DNA of 64,000 bases from Bacteroidia bacterium (GCA_016218155.1 JACREQ010000011.1:1-64000); one strand, 5' to 3'. Shown: positions 33,610 through 44,185, counted from the first letter of the stretch. Translations and numbers: made by a program. The notes: generated by a model not told the origin, from the sequence alone.

Positions 33610-33642
33610 ATGAAACTAAATTAATCTGTTACCTTTAGCGTC

Positions 33643-33658
33643 CTACGCCGCGGCGTAG
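33643..33658. repeat. GC-rich 16-bp perfect palindrome
   Basis: CTACGCCG followed by its exact complement CGGCGTAG, in the 87-bp gap between two convergent genes. It stands out in very AT-rich surroundings and could be a terminator stem, though no T-run follows on either side. Confidence 0.55.
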
Positions 33659-33696
33659 CGAAAGTATAGTTTCTGAACTTGATAAAATTTAATATT

Positions 33697-34035
33697 TTAA
33701 TGCTCTAATTCAACAGTTCCTTCAGTTTTGTTAACTTCTGATTTGTGTTGATATCCGCTTTTATCGTATTCCATATAAAAATCCCATTTTCTCATACTTA
33801 AGCCATATCCAATCATTTCATCTCTAATAAACTTTCCTGCAGAATCTGTATAACCTTGCAAGTTATAAGCAGATTTTTCTTTTTTCCCGGCTTTAACAAT
33901 AACCTTTACTAATACGCTATCTATTGGTTTTTTTGTTTGTTTGTCAACAACAGTTACAGCAAAATATTTCGGGCCTTCACAGGAGAATAAAATAAATCCA
34001 AGAAATAATGATATTGAAAACATTAATTTTTTCAT
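33697..34035 (-). CDS. Small lipoprotein downstream of mutS
   Basis: A 112-residue lipoprotein with lipobox FSCEG (lipidated Cys19). The mature part, [21 protein letters not shown] then [14 protein letters not shown], looks like a carboxypeptidase-regulatory-like (transthyretin-type) beta sandwich. The start overlaps the mutS stop by 4 bp (ATGA-type), so it is probably translated from the mutS message. The pairing seems incidental to mismatch repair. Confidence 0.65.
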   Translation of the reverse strand: MKKLMFSISLFLGFILFSCEGPKYFAVTVVDKQTKKPIDSVLVKVIVKAGKKEKSAYNLQGYTDSAGKFIRDEMIGYGLSMRKWDFYMEYDKSGYQHKSEVNKTEGTVELEH

Positions 34036-36638
34036 ATCCCTGTTATCCTTTTAATCTCATTTAATTTGTTAAGTGCATCAACCGGAGTTAAGTTATTTAT
34101 GTCAAGATTTTTTATTTCGTCACGAATTTGTTTTAATACAGGATCATCTAGTTGGAAAAATGAAAGCTGTAATCCTTCTCTATGATCGGCAATTTCGTTA
34201 ATGGGTTTTGAAAGTGAATTTTTCTTATGTGATTTTTCTAAATCTTTTAATATTTCAGCACTTCTTTTTACTACAGATTTTGGCATACCTGCCATTTCAG
34301 CCACATGAATACCAAAGCTATGCTCGGTACCACCTGGTTGAAGTGTGCGCATAAAAATTACTTTATTGCCAACTTCTTTTACACTTACATGAAAATTTTT
34401 AATTCTTTTAAAAGAATTTGCCATTTCGTTAAGTTCATGGTAATGTGTTGCGAAAAGTGTTTTAGCTTTTGTTAGCGAATGTTCATGTATGTATTCTGAG
34501 ATTGCCCATGCAATGGAAATTCCATCGTAGGTACTTGTTCCGCGACCAATTTCATCGAGAAGGATTAAACTTTTTGCTGAAATATTATTTAAAATACTTG
34601 CAGTTTCAATCATTTCAACCATAAAGGTAGATTCTCCCTGCGAAATGTTATCAGATGCACCAACACGTGTAAATATTTTGTCAACTAATCCTATTTTAGC
34701 ATTAGATGCAGGAACATAACTTCCAATTTGTGCAAGTAAAACAATAAGTGCAGTTTGTCTTAGCAATGCTGATTTACCAGACATATTTGGTCCGGTAATT
34801 ATCATTATTTGCTGGTTGTCGGAATCTAATAAAACATCATTTGCAATATAAGGCTGATCAGGTGGTAATTGTTTTTCAATTACAGGATGTCTTCCTGCTT
34901 TTATGTCAATAATATTTGAGTTGTTAAGTTCGGGTTTGCAATAACTGTTTTCGGTAGCAAGCTTCGTAAACGAAAGAAAACAATCCAATCGTGCAATTAA
35001 TGCGGCATTTAATTGAAGTGTTTGAATAAATTCAGCAATTGCAGCAACCAGATTATTAAAAAGAGTAGTTTCTAAAAGTAGAATTTTATCTTCGGCACCA
35101 AATATTTTTTCTTCGTACTCTTTTAATTCAGCTGTAATATATCTTTCTGCGCTGACAAGTGTTTGTTTTCTAATCCAGTCAGTAGGAACTTTATCTTTGT
35201 GAGTATTTCTTACTTCAATATAATATCCGAACACGTTGTTAAAACTTATCTTCAATGAAGGAATTTGTGTTCTTTCTGCTTCACGTTGTTGTAATTGGAG
35301 TAGGTAATCTTTCCCTGAATGAGCAATATTTCTTAAGTCGTCAAGTTCTTTTGAAATACCGCTTGAAATAACACCACCTTTTGATACCTGTACCGGAGGG
35401 TCAGGTTTTATCTCATTTGAGATTCTTTCAAGGATTGATAAACATGGGTTTAATTGTTCTGCAATATGTTTTAGGTTAGTTTCATTGCTTTTGTTACAAA
35501 TTTCTTTAATTGGTATTATTACATCAAGAGCAACTTTAAGCTGAACAACTTCTCTTGGTGTTACTTTAGCTACAGCAACCTTTGATACTAGTCTCTCAAG
35601 ATCTCCAACCTGCTTTACAAGGGTAATTAATTCTGAAGTTGTATCAGGGAAATTTGTTAAATGTTCAACAGAATTCTGGCGGTGATGAATAGCATCAAGA
35701 TCTTTTAACGGAAAGGCGATCCATCTGCGAAGCATACGTGTTCCCATGGGTGTTAGTGTATGATCAATAACATCCATCAGAGTTTTTGCATTCTCGTTGG
35801 CAGAGCGGAAAAGCTCTAGGTTTCGAACAGTAAATTTATCAAGCCATACAAATTCTTCATGATCTATTCGTGAAAGGCTTGTTATGTGCTGTAGTTTATC
35901 GTGTTGTGTTACGTCAAGATATTGCATTATAGCACCTGCTGCAACAATTCCTGCATTTAAATCGTGAACCCCAAAGCCTTTTAAGGAAGCGGTTCCAAAA
36001 TGTTTCATTAAACGTTCGCTAGCTGTTTCTTTATGAAACATCCATTCGTCAAGTTTGTAAATGTAAAATTTATTACCAAAAAGCTCATTTATCTCTTGAT
36101 GTTTAGATCGTTCGTATAGAACTTCTTTTGGTTGTATGCTTTGTAAAAGTTTTTCAGCTTGTTCTATTGTTCCTTCAGAAGCCATAAACTCACCTGTAGA
36201 GATATCAAGAAAGGCAACTCCTGCTATCTTTTTTTCAATATGTATGCAGGCAAGAAAATTATTCTCACGATGTGTTAAAACATTATCGTGTGTTGTTACA
36301 CCTGGTGTTACGAGTTCTGTAACGCCTCTCTTTACAATATTTTTTGTAAGTTTTGGATCTTCGAGTTGGTCGCAAATTGCAACTCTTTGTCCTGCTCTTA
36401 CTAATTTAGGTAAGTATGTATCTAATGCATGATAAGGAAAACCAGCCAATGGCGATTCTGAAGCGTAACCACTATTGCGACTTGTTAGGGTTATTCCTAA
36501 AATGCCTGAGGCTTTAATAGCATCGTCACCAAATGTTTCGTAAAAATCGCCAACTCTGAAAAGAAGAATAGCATCCGGATATTTTGCTTTGATGCTATTA
36601 TATTGCTTCATTAAAGGAGTATTCTCGTTGGCTGCCAT
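34032..36638 (-). CDS. mutS: DNA mismatch repair protein MutS
   Basis: An 868-residue MutS that recognises mismatches and small loops in DNA. The mismatch-reading FYE (Phe32-Tyr33-Glu34) lies in [12 protein letters not shown]. The ATPase has Walker [29 protein letters not shown] (Walker B and signature) and [10 protein letters not shown]. The C-terminal helix-turn-helix region is present, with the usual length. The MutL gene is not in the window. The upstream region shares a 35-bp element with polA, which may link the two genes' control. Confidence 0.97.
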   Translation of the reverse strand: MAANENTPLMKQYNSIKAKYPDAILLFRVGDFYETFGDDAIKASGILGITLTSRNSGYASESPLAGFPYHALDTYLPKLVRAGQRVAICDQLEDPKLTKNIVKRGVTELVTPGVTTHDNVLTHRENNFLACIHIEKKIAGVAFLDISTGEFMASEGTIEQAEKLLQSIQPKEVLYERSKHQEINELFGNKFYIYKLDEWMFHKETASERLMKHFGTASLKGFGVHDLNAGIVAAGAIMQYLDVTQHDKLQHITSLSRIDHEEFVWLDKFTVRNLELFRSANENAKTLMDVIDHTLTPMGTRMLRRWIAFPLKDLDAIHHRQNSVEHLTNFPDTTSELITLVKQVGDLERLVSKVAVAKVTPREVVQLKVALDVIIPIKEICNKSNETNLKHIAEQLNPCLSILERISNEIKPDPPVQVSKGGVISSGISKELDDLRNIAHSGKDYLLQLQQREAERTQIPSLKISFNNVFGYYIEVRNTHKDKVPTDWIRKQTLVSAERYITAELKEYEEKIFGAEDKILLLETTLFNNLVAAIAEFIQTLQLNAALIARLDCFLSFTKLATENSYCKPELNNSNIIDIKAGRHPVIEKQLPPDQPYIANDVLLDSDNQQIMIITGPNMSGKSALLRQTALIVLLAQIGSYVPASNAKIGLVDKIFTRVGASDNISQGESTFMVEMIETASILNNISAKSLILLDEIGRGTSTYDGISIAWAISEYIHEHSLTKAKTLFATHYHELNEMANSFKRIKNFHVSVKEVGNKVIFMRTLQPGGTEHSFGIHVAEMAGMPKSVVKRSAEILKDLEKSHKKNSLSKPINEIADHREGLQLSFFQLDDPVLKQIRDEIKNLDINNLTPVDALNKLNEIKRITGI

Positions 36639-36661
36639 TATAAATATTTTCTTTTTTGGAG

Positions 36662-36706
36662 TTGTAAATATATAAAAAAGTGCCTAAAGTACTTAAAGTT
36701 TAAAGT
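36662..36706 (-). promoter_or_regulatory. Upstream element shared by polA and mutS (mutS copy)
   Basis: On the minus strand, a 35-bp stretch identical to 26643-26677 (begins ACTTTAAAC, ends GGCACTTTTTTAT) is followed directly by ATATTTACAA. It ends 23 bp before the mutS ATG. Further out, another ACTTTAAGT unit extends it. See the polA copy. Confidence 0.6.
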
Positions 36707-36772
36707 ACTTAAAGTTAAATAAAATGATGTTTTCGTGAGATTTTGTATATGTGTGCTTTATGGGTAAAAGAA

Positions 36773-37429
36773 TTACATTATTCTTATCATTTCTTTTATA
36801 ACATTCTCGGCACCTTCTGCAATTTGTACTATGCTTGAATCTAACATGTAACAAGGATTTGTGACAATTTTATTTTTGCTGTCAACAACAACTTCGCATT
36901 GTTTTGTTTGAATATGTGTAGCACCCATTTTTTTTATGTTAGCCACAGAACTTTCGTCATTTCCGATAGTAAGCGAAATATCACCAAGAACTTTTGCCAG
37001 AAGGGTAGGAGCAATGCATAATGCGCCAATTGGTTTGTTTGCTGAAGCCATATCGGTAATCGCTTTTTTTACTTCGACATTTACTTTTGTGTCTGATCCC
37101 TTAAAAGCATAGTCAGATAAATTTTTTGCAGCGCCAAATCCACCAGGGAAAACAAGTCCATCAAAATCTGAGGCTTTAAAATTCTGAAGTGGTTTTATTT
37201 TACCACGTGCAATGCGTGCAGACTCAACCAATACATTTCTTGTTTCGTTCATCTCTTTGCCGGTAAGATGATTAATTACATGATGCTGATCGATGTCCGG
37301 GGCGAAAATCTCATATTCTGCACCTTGTTTTTTTATTGCTAATAAAGTAAGTGTGGCTTCATGTATTTCAGCACCATCATAAACTCCGCATCCGGACAGA
37401 ATTACGGCAATTTTCTTTGGATGAGTCAT
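36773..37429 (-). CDS. elbB: ElbB-type class I GATase-like glyoxalase
   Basis: A 218-residue DJ-1-superfamily protein with the ElbB opening ILSGCGVYDGAEIHEATLTLLAI, the FAPDIDQHHVINHLTGKEM segment and the nucleophile region PIGALCIAPTLLA. The E. coli homologue is described as a glyoxalase linked to isoprenoid synthesis, but its physiological role is not settled. Stand-alone gene, cytosolic. Length is normal. Confidence 0.9.
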   Translation of the reverse strand: MTHPKKIAVILSGCGVYDGAEIHEATLTLLAIKKQGAEYEIFAPDIDQHHVINHLTGKEMNETRNVLVESARIARGKIKPLQNFKASDFDGLVFPGGFGAAKNLSDYAFKGSDTKVNVEVKKAITDMASANKPIGALCIAPTLLAKVLGDISLTIGNDESSVANIKKMGATHIQTKQCEVVVDSKNKIVTNPCYMLDSSIVQIAEGAENVIKEMIRIM

Positions 37430-37548
37430 GTAATTAAATTGTATAGTTAAGTATACGAAAGTATAAAAAAAATCTTATATAATATACAAATCAATTTTTT
37501 GAGCTGTAAATATCTGAAAATAAAAAGAAGTTGGGTTTGATTAGAATT

Positions 37549-38964
37549 TTATTTTCCGCTGCGCTGTAAAATAATTTTTACAGTATAAATCATAATTTTG
37601 AAGTCAATATAAAGAGACATATTTTCTATGTAAATTAAATCGTATTTTAATCTCTCAATCATTTCTTCAACATTTTCTGCATAACCAAATTTTACTTGTC
37701 CCCATGATGTAATACCCGGTCTTACTTTTTGTAAATGTGAATAGTGAGGAGCTTCTTTAATTATCTGGTCAATAAAATACTGTCTTTCTGGTCGTGGTCC
37801 GACTAATGACATATCACCAAAAATAACATTAAAGAATTGTGGCACTTCGTCTAATCGAATTTTTCTCATGAATTTACCGAATTTTGTAATTCGGCTATCA
37901 TTATCACTTGATAATGCAGGCCCGTTTTTTTCGGCATTTACATACATTGACCTGAATTTGTAAATCTTAAAGGGCTTGCCGTAACGACCTATTCTTTCGT
38001 GAGTATATAAAATTGGTCCTGATGAAGATAATTTTACTCCTATAACAAGAAAAATATAAACCGGAATTAAAATAATAATAGCAATAATTGAAAATAAAAT
38101 ATCTAATAATCTTTTGATATTAAGCTGCCACTCGGGCATTAGATCTCGTGAAATTTGTATTAATGGTGCCGAGTAAAGTGAAGTCATCCTTACACTTCCA
38201 GTAAGAATATCATAAAGAGTAGGAATTACTTTAACTACCAAATTTTTATTGTCAATTTTATTAATGATGAAATTAATCTGATCGTGTTCAGATGTTTCAA
38301 TTGCAATTATTACTTCTTCAATTTTATATTCATCAATTATTTTCGGAAGATTATTAATATTACCAAGGCATTTTAAATTTTTATCGAGTAAATATTTTGA
38401 TTTTTCTGTAACGCTAACGAAGCCTATAAATCTATTTCCTGCTGACTTTTTCTCGGCTTCCATTTCTTCATACAAATCCAATGCTTTTCTATTACTTCCA
38501 ATTAATAAGGTATTAAAACCAAATTTTCTGTTTTGAATTCTATGAACTATTCTTGTTGTTAAAAAAAGGCGGGGCAAATATGTAATTGTGAATTGAAGAC
38601 CAAACAACATTAATATTGATCGGTAATAATTTTTATATGAAAAAATATAATCGTCTAGTATTACAACAAAGAAAATTATTACGACTCCAACAATAGAAAT
38701 GGTAATAGTCTGTCCCAATTCTTTTAATCGTGATCTTCTGTATATATCTTTATAATAACCTGAAAGATAATTTAGTAAAACCCAGAAAAATGGTATAAAA
38801 ATTAACCCTAAATAAAATTGTTTGTCGTATACTATCTCAATCTGGTAGCCAAAGAATGCCGATTCTATAAATACCTTTCTAAGAATATAGAATAGAGCCC
38901 AACTTATGCTGCCTGCAATAAAATCGGAAATAATATATGTTGTAGTTTGTAAACGTTTATTCAT
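37549..38964 (-). CDS. Polyprenyl-phosphate hexose-1-phosphate transferase (WbaP/WcaJ type)
   Basis: A 471-residue polyisoprenyl-phosphate sugar-1-phosphotransferase. It has four N-terminal membrane helices, a CoA-binding-like middle domain (NTLLIGSNRKALDLYEEM), and a C-terminal catalytic domain with a re-entrant helix. The last carries FKIYKFRSMYVNAE, RLDEVPQFFNVIFGDMSLVGPRPE and VRPGITSWGQVKFGYA. It starts exopolysaccharide or O-antigen repeat-unit assembly at the inner membrane. Its ATG overlaps the stop of the upstream lipoprotein by one base. A Gfo/Idh dehydrogenase precedes them, consistent with a small polysaccharide operon. Confidence 0.92.
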   Translation of the reverse strand: MNKRLQTTTYIISDFIAGSISWALFYILRKVFIESAFFGYQIEIVYDKQFYLGLIFIPFFWVLLNYLSGYYKDIYRRSRLKELGQTITISIVGVVIIFFVVILDDYIFSYKNYYRSILMLFGLQFTITYLPRLFLTTRIVHRIQNRKFGFNTLLIGSNRKALDLYEEMEAEKKSAGNRFIGFVSVTEKSKYLLDKNLKCLGNINNLPKIIDEYKIEEVIIAIETSEHDQINFIINKIDNKNLVVKVIPTLYDILTGSVRMTSLYSAPLIQISRDLMPEWQLNIKRLLDILFSIIAIIILIPVYIFLVIGVKLSSSGPILYTHERIGRYGKPFKIYKFRSMYVNAEKNGPALSSDNDSRITKFGKFMRKIRLDEVPQFFNVIFGDMSLVGPRPERQYFIDQIIKEAPHYSHLQKVRPGITSWGQVKFGYAENVEEMIERLKYDLIYIENMSLYIDFKIMIYTVKIILQRSGK

Positions 38965-39830
38965 TAAAAGTGAATTAGCTTAATATTATCAATTTTAATC
39001 TCGCCTTTAGTATATTCATCTGTGTAAAGGGATGAGCCGAAAAATATATTATAGTTAATTGCGTCAGAGTTTTGTGAGACAATATAAGTCAGATCAATAT
39101 ATATGTGGTTAAATGAATTTGCATGTGGGTTAATATATATTATTGGAGTTTTAACACTTTGTTGTAATTTGTTAATATATACACCAACCAGAAAAGGATG
39201 GGTACATTGGTAATCAAGTTCAAGGAAAATATTTGATCCGTTTGAAGGTAAAACAAATTTTTCTGTTGATTTATATTCAAATTTCTGTCTTATTGCGTCA
39301 ATGTAAAAAACACCATACTTTTGATTAGTGTTAATGCTGTCACTCTCTAAGTTTAACAATGTGTCACTTAAAGTACCTCTGTCAAGTGAAAATCCATTTC
39401 CCTGAAAATTTTCAAGCCAAGCAAAAACTGATGAGGAGAGGTATGTGAATACAGGATTAAATACAAGTTGATTTTCAGGGGTTAAAACGGTGTCAATATT
39501 TATAGCATTGTAAAAAGGGTAAATAATTCTACTCGATGCTATTCCATTTGCTTTAATTCCAGCTCTTAAAGTTATTCTTTTATTTCCGTTTTCAACAACT
39601 GGAAAATTTACAGGAACTTCATAAGTACCCTGTCTGTTTTCGTTAATATTAACCCAAACGTCTGAAATATTACTTCTAGTACTTCCCTGTAATATACTGT
39701 CACAAGAGAGCGTACATTTAGGGATTCTAATATAAGAAGGAATTGGCTCTTCTTCATTAAATTTCTTGCAACTTGAACATAAAATTGAAGTCGCTGATAG
39801 TAAGTATATTAGAATTTTAATTTTTGTCAT
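38964..39830 (-). CDS. Lipoprotein in the polysaccharide operon
   Basis: 288 residues from the ATG at 39830, chosen because it gives a clean lipoprotein signal (YLLSATSILCSSCKKF); the upstream in-frame ATG at 39866 adds an unlikely leader. The mature protein is beta-rich, with segments such as VWVNINENRQGTYEVPVNFP and IRQKFEYKSTEKFVLP. No family was identified with confidence. It overlaps the sugar transferase gene by one base and follows the Gfo/Idh gene by 53 bp, so a role in the surface polysaccharide pathway is possible. Confidence 0.65.
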   Translation of the reverse strand: MTKIKILIYLLSATSILCSSCKKFNEEEPIPSYIRIPKCTLSCDSILQGSTRSNISDVWVNINENRQGTYEVPVNFPVVENGNKRITLRAGIKANGIASSRIIYPFYNAINIDTVLTPENQLVFNPVFTYLSSSVFAWLENFQGNGFSLDRGTLSDTLLNLESDSINTNQKYGVFYIDAIRQKFEYKSTEKFVLPSNGSNIFLELDYQCTHPFLVGVYINKLQQSVKTPIIYINPHANSFNHIYIDLTYIVSQNSDAINYNIFFGSSLYTDEYTKGEIKIDNIKLIHF

Positions 39831-39883
39831 GATACAATAAACGTTCGTTAAACGAAAAGGACGCAAATTTATTGTATCAAAAG

Positions 39884-40831
39884 TTAAAAATCGTTAGAAA
39901 GTTTAATTTTTTCAATAATTTCATTTGCAACTTTTAATGCTTTAAAGCCATCGTCAAGTGTAACAGATGGTTTGAAATTATTATTTATGCAATTAAAAAA
40001 TGAAATAAATTCTTCTTTTAAAGAATTTGAGTTTAATTTCTCTGAGCTTTCAATATGAATATCTTTTAATACTTGTTCTTTATTGGTTTTATCTTCTTTA
40101 AAAATAGAAACTTCGGCTTTTCTGTTAAGGAAATCAATAAAAATATATTTTTCTTTTTGAAAAATTTTATATTCAATAATATTTTTAGGAGAGACTATAC
40201 TTGATGTAATATTTGCAACACATCCATTATCAAATTCTAATCTGGCATTTGCAATACTGGTAATTCCATTAATCAATTTAACTCCAGTAGCATTAATTTT
40301 TTTTATGTTAGAATTAATGGTACTAATTACAATATCTATGTCGTGAATCATCAGCTTTAAAATAATAGACTCATCATAAGCATGATCATTCATAGTTTGT
40401 AATCTATGAATTTCAATATAGCTGGGATTAAAAATTAATGGGAGAGCAGCTTTAAAAGCGGGGTTAAACCTTTCGATATGTCCAACTTGAACCTTTACTG
40501 AAGCTTCTTCAGCAAGTTTTATAAGATTTTGTGCATCTTCAACAGTAATTGTTACTGGTTTTTCAATAAAAACATGTTTTTGTTTTTTTATTGCTTCGGT
40601 TGCACAATTAAAATGCATGTTTGTGGGTACGGCAATATCTATTATATCTATTTCGTCTAAAAGTGCTTCGTATGATGTGAAAGGTTTAATGCCAAATTCT
40701 GTCTGTATTGTTTTAGATGTTTCGGGATTAATATCATAAAAACCAATAAGATCAAACTCATGTATTTTTATTAATTCTTTTACATGAAATTTGCCAAAAT
40801 GCCCAACCCCAACTATACCAATTCTTCGCAT
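39884..40831 (-). CDS. Gfo/Idh/MocA-family oxidoreductase
   Basis: A 315-residue NAD(P)-dependent dehydrogenase. The Rossmann motif IGIVGVGHFGKFHV leads, followed by DIAVPTNMHF and the family signature VFIEKPVTITVEDA with the catalytic-region EKP. HDIDIVIS carries the conserved Asp/His. Members oxidise or epimerise sugars and nucleotide sugars; with a phosphoglycosyl transferase downstream, a UDP-sugar is a reasonable guess. It is the first gene of the three-gene minus-strand group. Confidence 0.87.
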   Translation of the reverse strand: MRRIGIVGVGHFGKFHVKELIKIHEFDLIGFYDINPETSKTIQTEFGIKPFTSYEALLDEIDIIDIAVPTNMHFNCATEAIKKQKHVFIEKPVTITVEDAQNLIKLAEEASVKVQVGHIERFNPAFKAALPLIFNPSYIEIHRLQTMNDHAYDESIILKLMIHDIDIVISTINSNIKKINATGVKLINGITSIANARLEFDNGCVANITSSIVSPKNIIEYKIFQKEKYIFIDFLNRKAEVSIFKEDKTNKEQVLKDIHIESSEKLNSNSLKEEFISFFNCINNNFKPSVTLDDGFKALKVANEIIEKIKLSNDF

Positions 40832-40946
40832 TTACTTGTGTTTGTGCAAAATTATAGCAATTTAGAGCTGTCATTTTATTTTTGTTTTCATTTTATTAAC
40901 ATTTTAAGTTTGATAAAGCTATTTTTGCAATTACATATTTTTATTG

Positions 40947-41594
40947 ATGGAAGATTCATACGTACATAAAGGTTTAAGAAGAAAATTAGTTCAGGAATTA
41001 ACAGCTCGAAATCTGTTTTCTAGTGAATTAATGGATGCTTTTATGCGTGTACCACGACATTTATTTATGGCAAAGGGGCTCGAAAAAATGGCATATAAAG
41101 ATCAAGCTTTGCCTATTGCTTCAGGTCAAACAATTTCTCAACCTTTTACAGTAGCATTTCAAACTCATTTATTAGAAATAAAGCAAGGTGATAAGATACT
41201 TGAAATTGGCACTGGAAGCGGATATCAGACTGCTATTTTGCTTGAAATGGGTGCAAAGGTTTTTTCAATTGAAAGGCAAAAAGAATTATTTGATGTAACT
41301 CAGGTTCTATTAGCAAAATTAAATTACCGTCCTCAGTTATTTTATGGTGATGGTTACTTAGGACAGCCAACATATAGTCCTTTTGATAAAATTATTATTA
41401 CTGCAGGTGCACCTTATATTCCCGAACCATTAAAACAACAGTTAAAAATTGGCGGAAGAATGGTTGTTCCTGTTGGCGATAAAGCTCAAAAGATGATATT
41501 ACTAATTAAGAAAGATGAAAATAATTTTGAGGTAACAGAACATGGTGTTTTTCAATTTGTGCCGTTACTTCAAGGAAAATCGCAAAACAAATGA
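40947..41594 (+). CDS. pcm: Protein-L-isoaspartate O-methyltransferase
   Basis: 215 residues from the ATG at 40947 (a TTG one codon earlier is in frame). The class I methyltransferase motif ILEIGTGSGYQTAILLEMGAKVFSIER and the PIMT-specific RVPRHLFM and ASGQTISQPFTVA are intact. It methylates damaged isoaspartyl residues for repair. Its stop overlaps the ATG of the following metallo-hydrolase (4-bp overlap), so the two are co-translated. Confidence 0.94.
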   Translation: MEDSYVHKGLRRKLVQELTARNLFSSELMDAFMRVPRHLFMAKGLEKMAYKDQALPIASGQTISQPFTVAFQTHLLEIKQGDKILEIGTGSGYQTAILLEMGAKVFSIERQKELFDVTQVLLAKLNYRPQLFYGDGYLGQPTYSPFDKIIITAGAPYIPEPLKQQLKIGGRMVVPVGDKAQKMILLIKKDENNFEVTEHGVFQFVPLLQGKSQNK

Positions 41595-42232
41595 TAAAAG
41601 TTAAAGATTTTGTATTTAACCCAATACAAGTAAATTCTTACGTGATTTACGCTGAAAATAAAGATTGTTTAATTGTTGATCCGGGATGTAATTCTGAGTC
41701 AGAATTTCAAAAATTATTTAGCTTTATTGATGAAAATGAACTTAAACCTAAAGGAATAATTATTACACATTTTCATTTTGATCATGTAATGGGCTGTGCT
41801 GGAGTTGTTAGGAAATATAGCCTTTCAATATCAGGTCATGCTGATTATAAGTTATTGTTTAAGCATATGGATGTTAAGATGCAAGCACAGTTATTTAATT
41901 TTGATTTTGAAATGCCTCCTTTGCCGAAAAATGAATTAAAACATGATGATGAAATATTATTAGGTAATAATGTTATTAAAATTATTCATGTACCTGGTCA
42001 TAGTCCTTGTGGTATTGCATTGTATTCAGAAGCCGATAAGTTTGTTATTGTTGGTGATATACTATTTGAAGGTAGTATAGGGAGGACAGATTTGTATATG
42101 GGTGATACAGGTCTTTTAGTAGGAGGTATTCAAAAGAAACTTTTTTGTCTTGATGATGAAACAAAGGTTTATTCTGGTCATGGTTATACTACAACTATTG
42201 GAAAAGAGAAAAGAACAAATCCTTTTTTCTGA
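41591..42232 (+). CDS. MBL-fold metallo-hydrolase (glyoxalase II-like)
   Basis: A 213-residue metallo-beta-lactamase-fold hydrolase with THFHFDH (HxHxDH), PGHSPCGIALY, VGDILFEGSIGRTDL and the final SGHG. This layout matches the short glyoxalase II-like (YcbL-type) group that hydrolyses thioesters such as lactoylglutathione analogues. It is co-translated with pcm. The substrate is not defined; glutathione is absent from many anaerobes, so another thiol is likely. Confidence 0.88.
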   Translation: MIKVKDFVFNPIQVNSYVIYAENKDCLIVDPGCNSESEFQKLFSFIDENELKPKGIIITHFHFDHVMGCAGVVRKYSLSISGHADYKLLFKHMDVKMQAQLFNFDFEMPPLPKNELKHDDEILLGNNVIKIIHVPGHSPCGIALYSEADKFVIVGDILFEGSIGRTDLYMGDTGLLVGGIQKKLFCLDDETKVYSGHGYTTTIGKEKRTNPFF

Positions 42233-42334
42233 AACTAGTTTTTATTTTATTATAGTATATTGTTGCTAATTTTTTATTGTAAACGTAACGAAAACCCCAT
42301 TTTACAAGTATAAATCTAAGTTAAATGAAAATTT

Positions 42335-43033
42335 ATGGTTAGTAGAATACTTATTTTATTTATTTGCTTATGTTCTGTTATTCCTGCTTTTACACAGGAG
42401 GCAGATTCGTCAAAATCAAAATGGAGTTTTAATGTTTCTGCTGATATTGTTAGTCGTTATGTTTGGCGTGGGAGTGATTTTGGTAATTCGCCTGCAATAC
42501 AACCTGATTTAGAAATATCGTATGGGAATTTTACATTAGGAACATGGGGATCTGCAACTTTTTCTTCTTTTAGTTTACAGGAAACCGATTTATTTGTAAG
42601 TTTTGAGTTTTGGAAATTTAAATTTTCGTGTTGGGACTATTTTTATATGAATATGGATACTGTAGGCAATAGTTACTTTAAATATTCAGAAAAGGAAACG
42701 GGACATGATTTTAGTTTTGATACAGAATTTAAATTATCTGAAAAAATTCCATTAAAGCTTTTGTTGTCATATAATTTCTATGGTGCAGATACATTACATA
42801 CTTCATATTTCGAATTGTCTTATTCATTAAAAAAGAAAATTCCTCTTGAAATTCTTGCTGGATTTACACCTTCTGAGGGTTGGTATGGTAATGGACCTGG
42901 TTTTGTAAATCTTGGATTTTCAATGAAAAAAGAATGTAAAATCTCAGATGATTATTCGCTTCCTGTATATTGTAAAATAATATTTAACCCTCAAAAAGAG
43001 AACATTCATTTGGTTGCTGGAATTACATTTTAG
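42335..43033 (+). CDS. Outer-membrane beta-barrel (TorF/Gcw_chp-like)
   Basis: A 232-residue protein with signal peptide (about 1-20, PAFTQE) and the opening SWKFNVSADIVSRYVWRGSDFG followed by AIQPDLEISYGNFTLGTWGSA. This pattern is typical of the TorF/Gcw_chp putative porin family. Alternating strands continue to a C-terminal Phe (LVAGITF), the usual end of an outer-membrane barrel. Single gene; the solute is unknown. Confidence 0.75.
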   Translation: MVSRILILFICLCSVIPAFTQEADSSKSKWSFNVSADIVSRYVWRGSDFGNSPAIQPDLEISYGNFTLGTWGSATFSSFSLQETDLFVSFEFWKFKFSCWDYFYMNMDTVGNSYFKYSEKETGHDFSFDTEFKLSEKIPLKLLLSYNFYGADTLHTSYFELSYSLKKKIPLEILAGFTPSEGWYGNGPGFVNLGFSMKKECKISDDYSLPVYCKIIFNPQKENIHLVAGITF

Positions 43034-43081
43034 TATTTAAACTTTTTTTTATTTTAGTAAAATGGCTACTTTTACCTTGCA

Positions 43082-44185
43082 ATGAATAAGAAAACTAAAT
43101 ATATTTTAATAGCAGCAATTGTTTTAATTGTTGGATTATGCGTGTGGTTTCTTGGTAACATTATAGCTTATATATTAGTTGGCCTTGTATTGTCATTAAT
43201 TTTACAGCCTATAACAAGATTGCTGAATAAGATTAGAATAAAGAAATTTGTTTTACCAAAATTTGTTAGTGCCATAATTACATTGATTCTTTTCTGGGCT
43301 GTTGTAATTCTGTTTTTCAGATTAATGGTTCCGCTTATTGCTTCAGAAGCTCAACAAATTTCCTCTATAGATCCGAATAAAATTGTTGCAAATCTCGATC
43401 AGCCAATTCAGCAGGTAACCAAAGTGTTATCGGATTTAAATATATATACTAATACAGAGAAAAGTTTAACAGATGAGGTAGTAAATAAGATAATGGGAAT
43501 TGTGAACTTCTCTGATTTTTCTGTTTTCTTTAGTTCTATAGCAAATACTTTGGGAAGCATTTTGGTAGCTTTTTTTGCAATTACTTTTATTACTTTCTTT
43601 TTTTTATTGGACGACAGGTTATTTATTAAACTTTTTCTTGCATTTGCTACTGTTGAATATGAATCAGAAGTAAAGCACGCAATTTTATCTATTAAGAAAC
43701 TTTTATTACGGTATTTCTTAGGAATTATTTTCGATATGTTTGTTGTTTTTGTACTTACTACTATTGGAATGACTATTCTAGGATTAGGGTTTGAACATGC
43801 CTTAGTTTTAGGTTTAGTAGGAGGATTATTTAACATTATCCCATATGTGGGTCCAATTATTTCAATAATTTTTGGAATGTTAATTGGAATATTAACAAAT
43901 GTTGATGCTAATTTTTATACTGAAACACTTCCTTTGCTACAATGGATGTTTATTGTATATGTTATTATTAATATTCTTGATGCAACTTTAGTGCAGCCAT
44001 TTATCTTTTCTAACAGCGTAAAAGCACATCCACTTGAGGTTTTTCTTGTGATATTATCAGCAGGAACATTAGCAGGTATACCTGGGATGATATTGGCAAT
44101 ACCGTCATATACAGTACTTAGAGTTATTGCTAAAGAGTTTTTTTATAACTTTAAAATTGTTAAAAAATTAACTAAAAACATTTAA
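43082..44185 (+). CDS. AI-2E-family permease
   Basis: A 367-residue membrane protein with about eight hydrophobic segments and the family-specific LGLGFEHALVLGLVGGLFNIIPYVGPIIS block and VQPFIFSNSVKAHPLEVFLVILSAGTLAGIPGMILAIP end. The AI-2E (UPF0118) family includes the TqsA autoinducer-2 exporter and Na+/H+ antiporters, so the name says little about the substrate. Single gene. Confidence 0.9.
   Translation: MNKKTKYILIAAIVLIVGLCVWFLGNIIAYILVGLVLSLILQPITRLLNKIRIKKFVLPKFVSAIITLILFWAVVILFFRLMVPLIASEAQQISSIDPNKIVANLDQPIQQVTKVLSDLNIYTNTEKSLTDEVVNKIMGIVNFSDFSVFFSSIANTLGSILVAFFAITFITFFFLLDDRLFIKLFLAFATVEYESEVKHAILSIKKLLLRYFLGIIFDMFVVFVLTTIGMTILGLGFEHALVLGLVGGLFNIIPYVGPIISIIFGMLIGILTNVDANFYTETLPLLQWMFIVYVIINILDATLVQPFIFSNSVKAHPLEVFLVILSAGTLAGIPGMILAIPSYTVLRVIAKEFFYNFKIVKKLTKNI

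Noticed and set aside
36773-37429. ElbB as a second copy of the exported DJ-1 protein
   Set aside because: The two share the superfamily fold but differ in motifs and in the presence of a signal peptide; they are separate families.
43408-43836. 142-codon open frame on the minus strand
   Set aside because: Lies wholly inside the AI-2E family gene on the other strand, with Lys/Thr/Ser-rich composition as expected of a shadow frame and no own start context.
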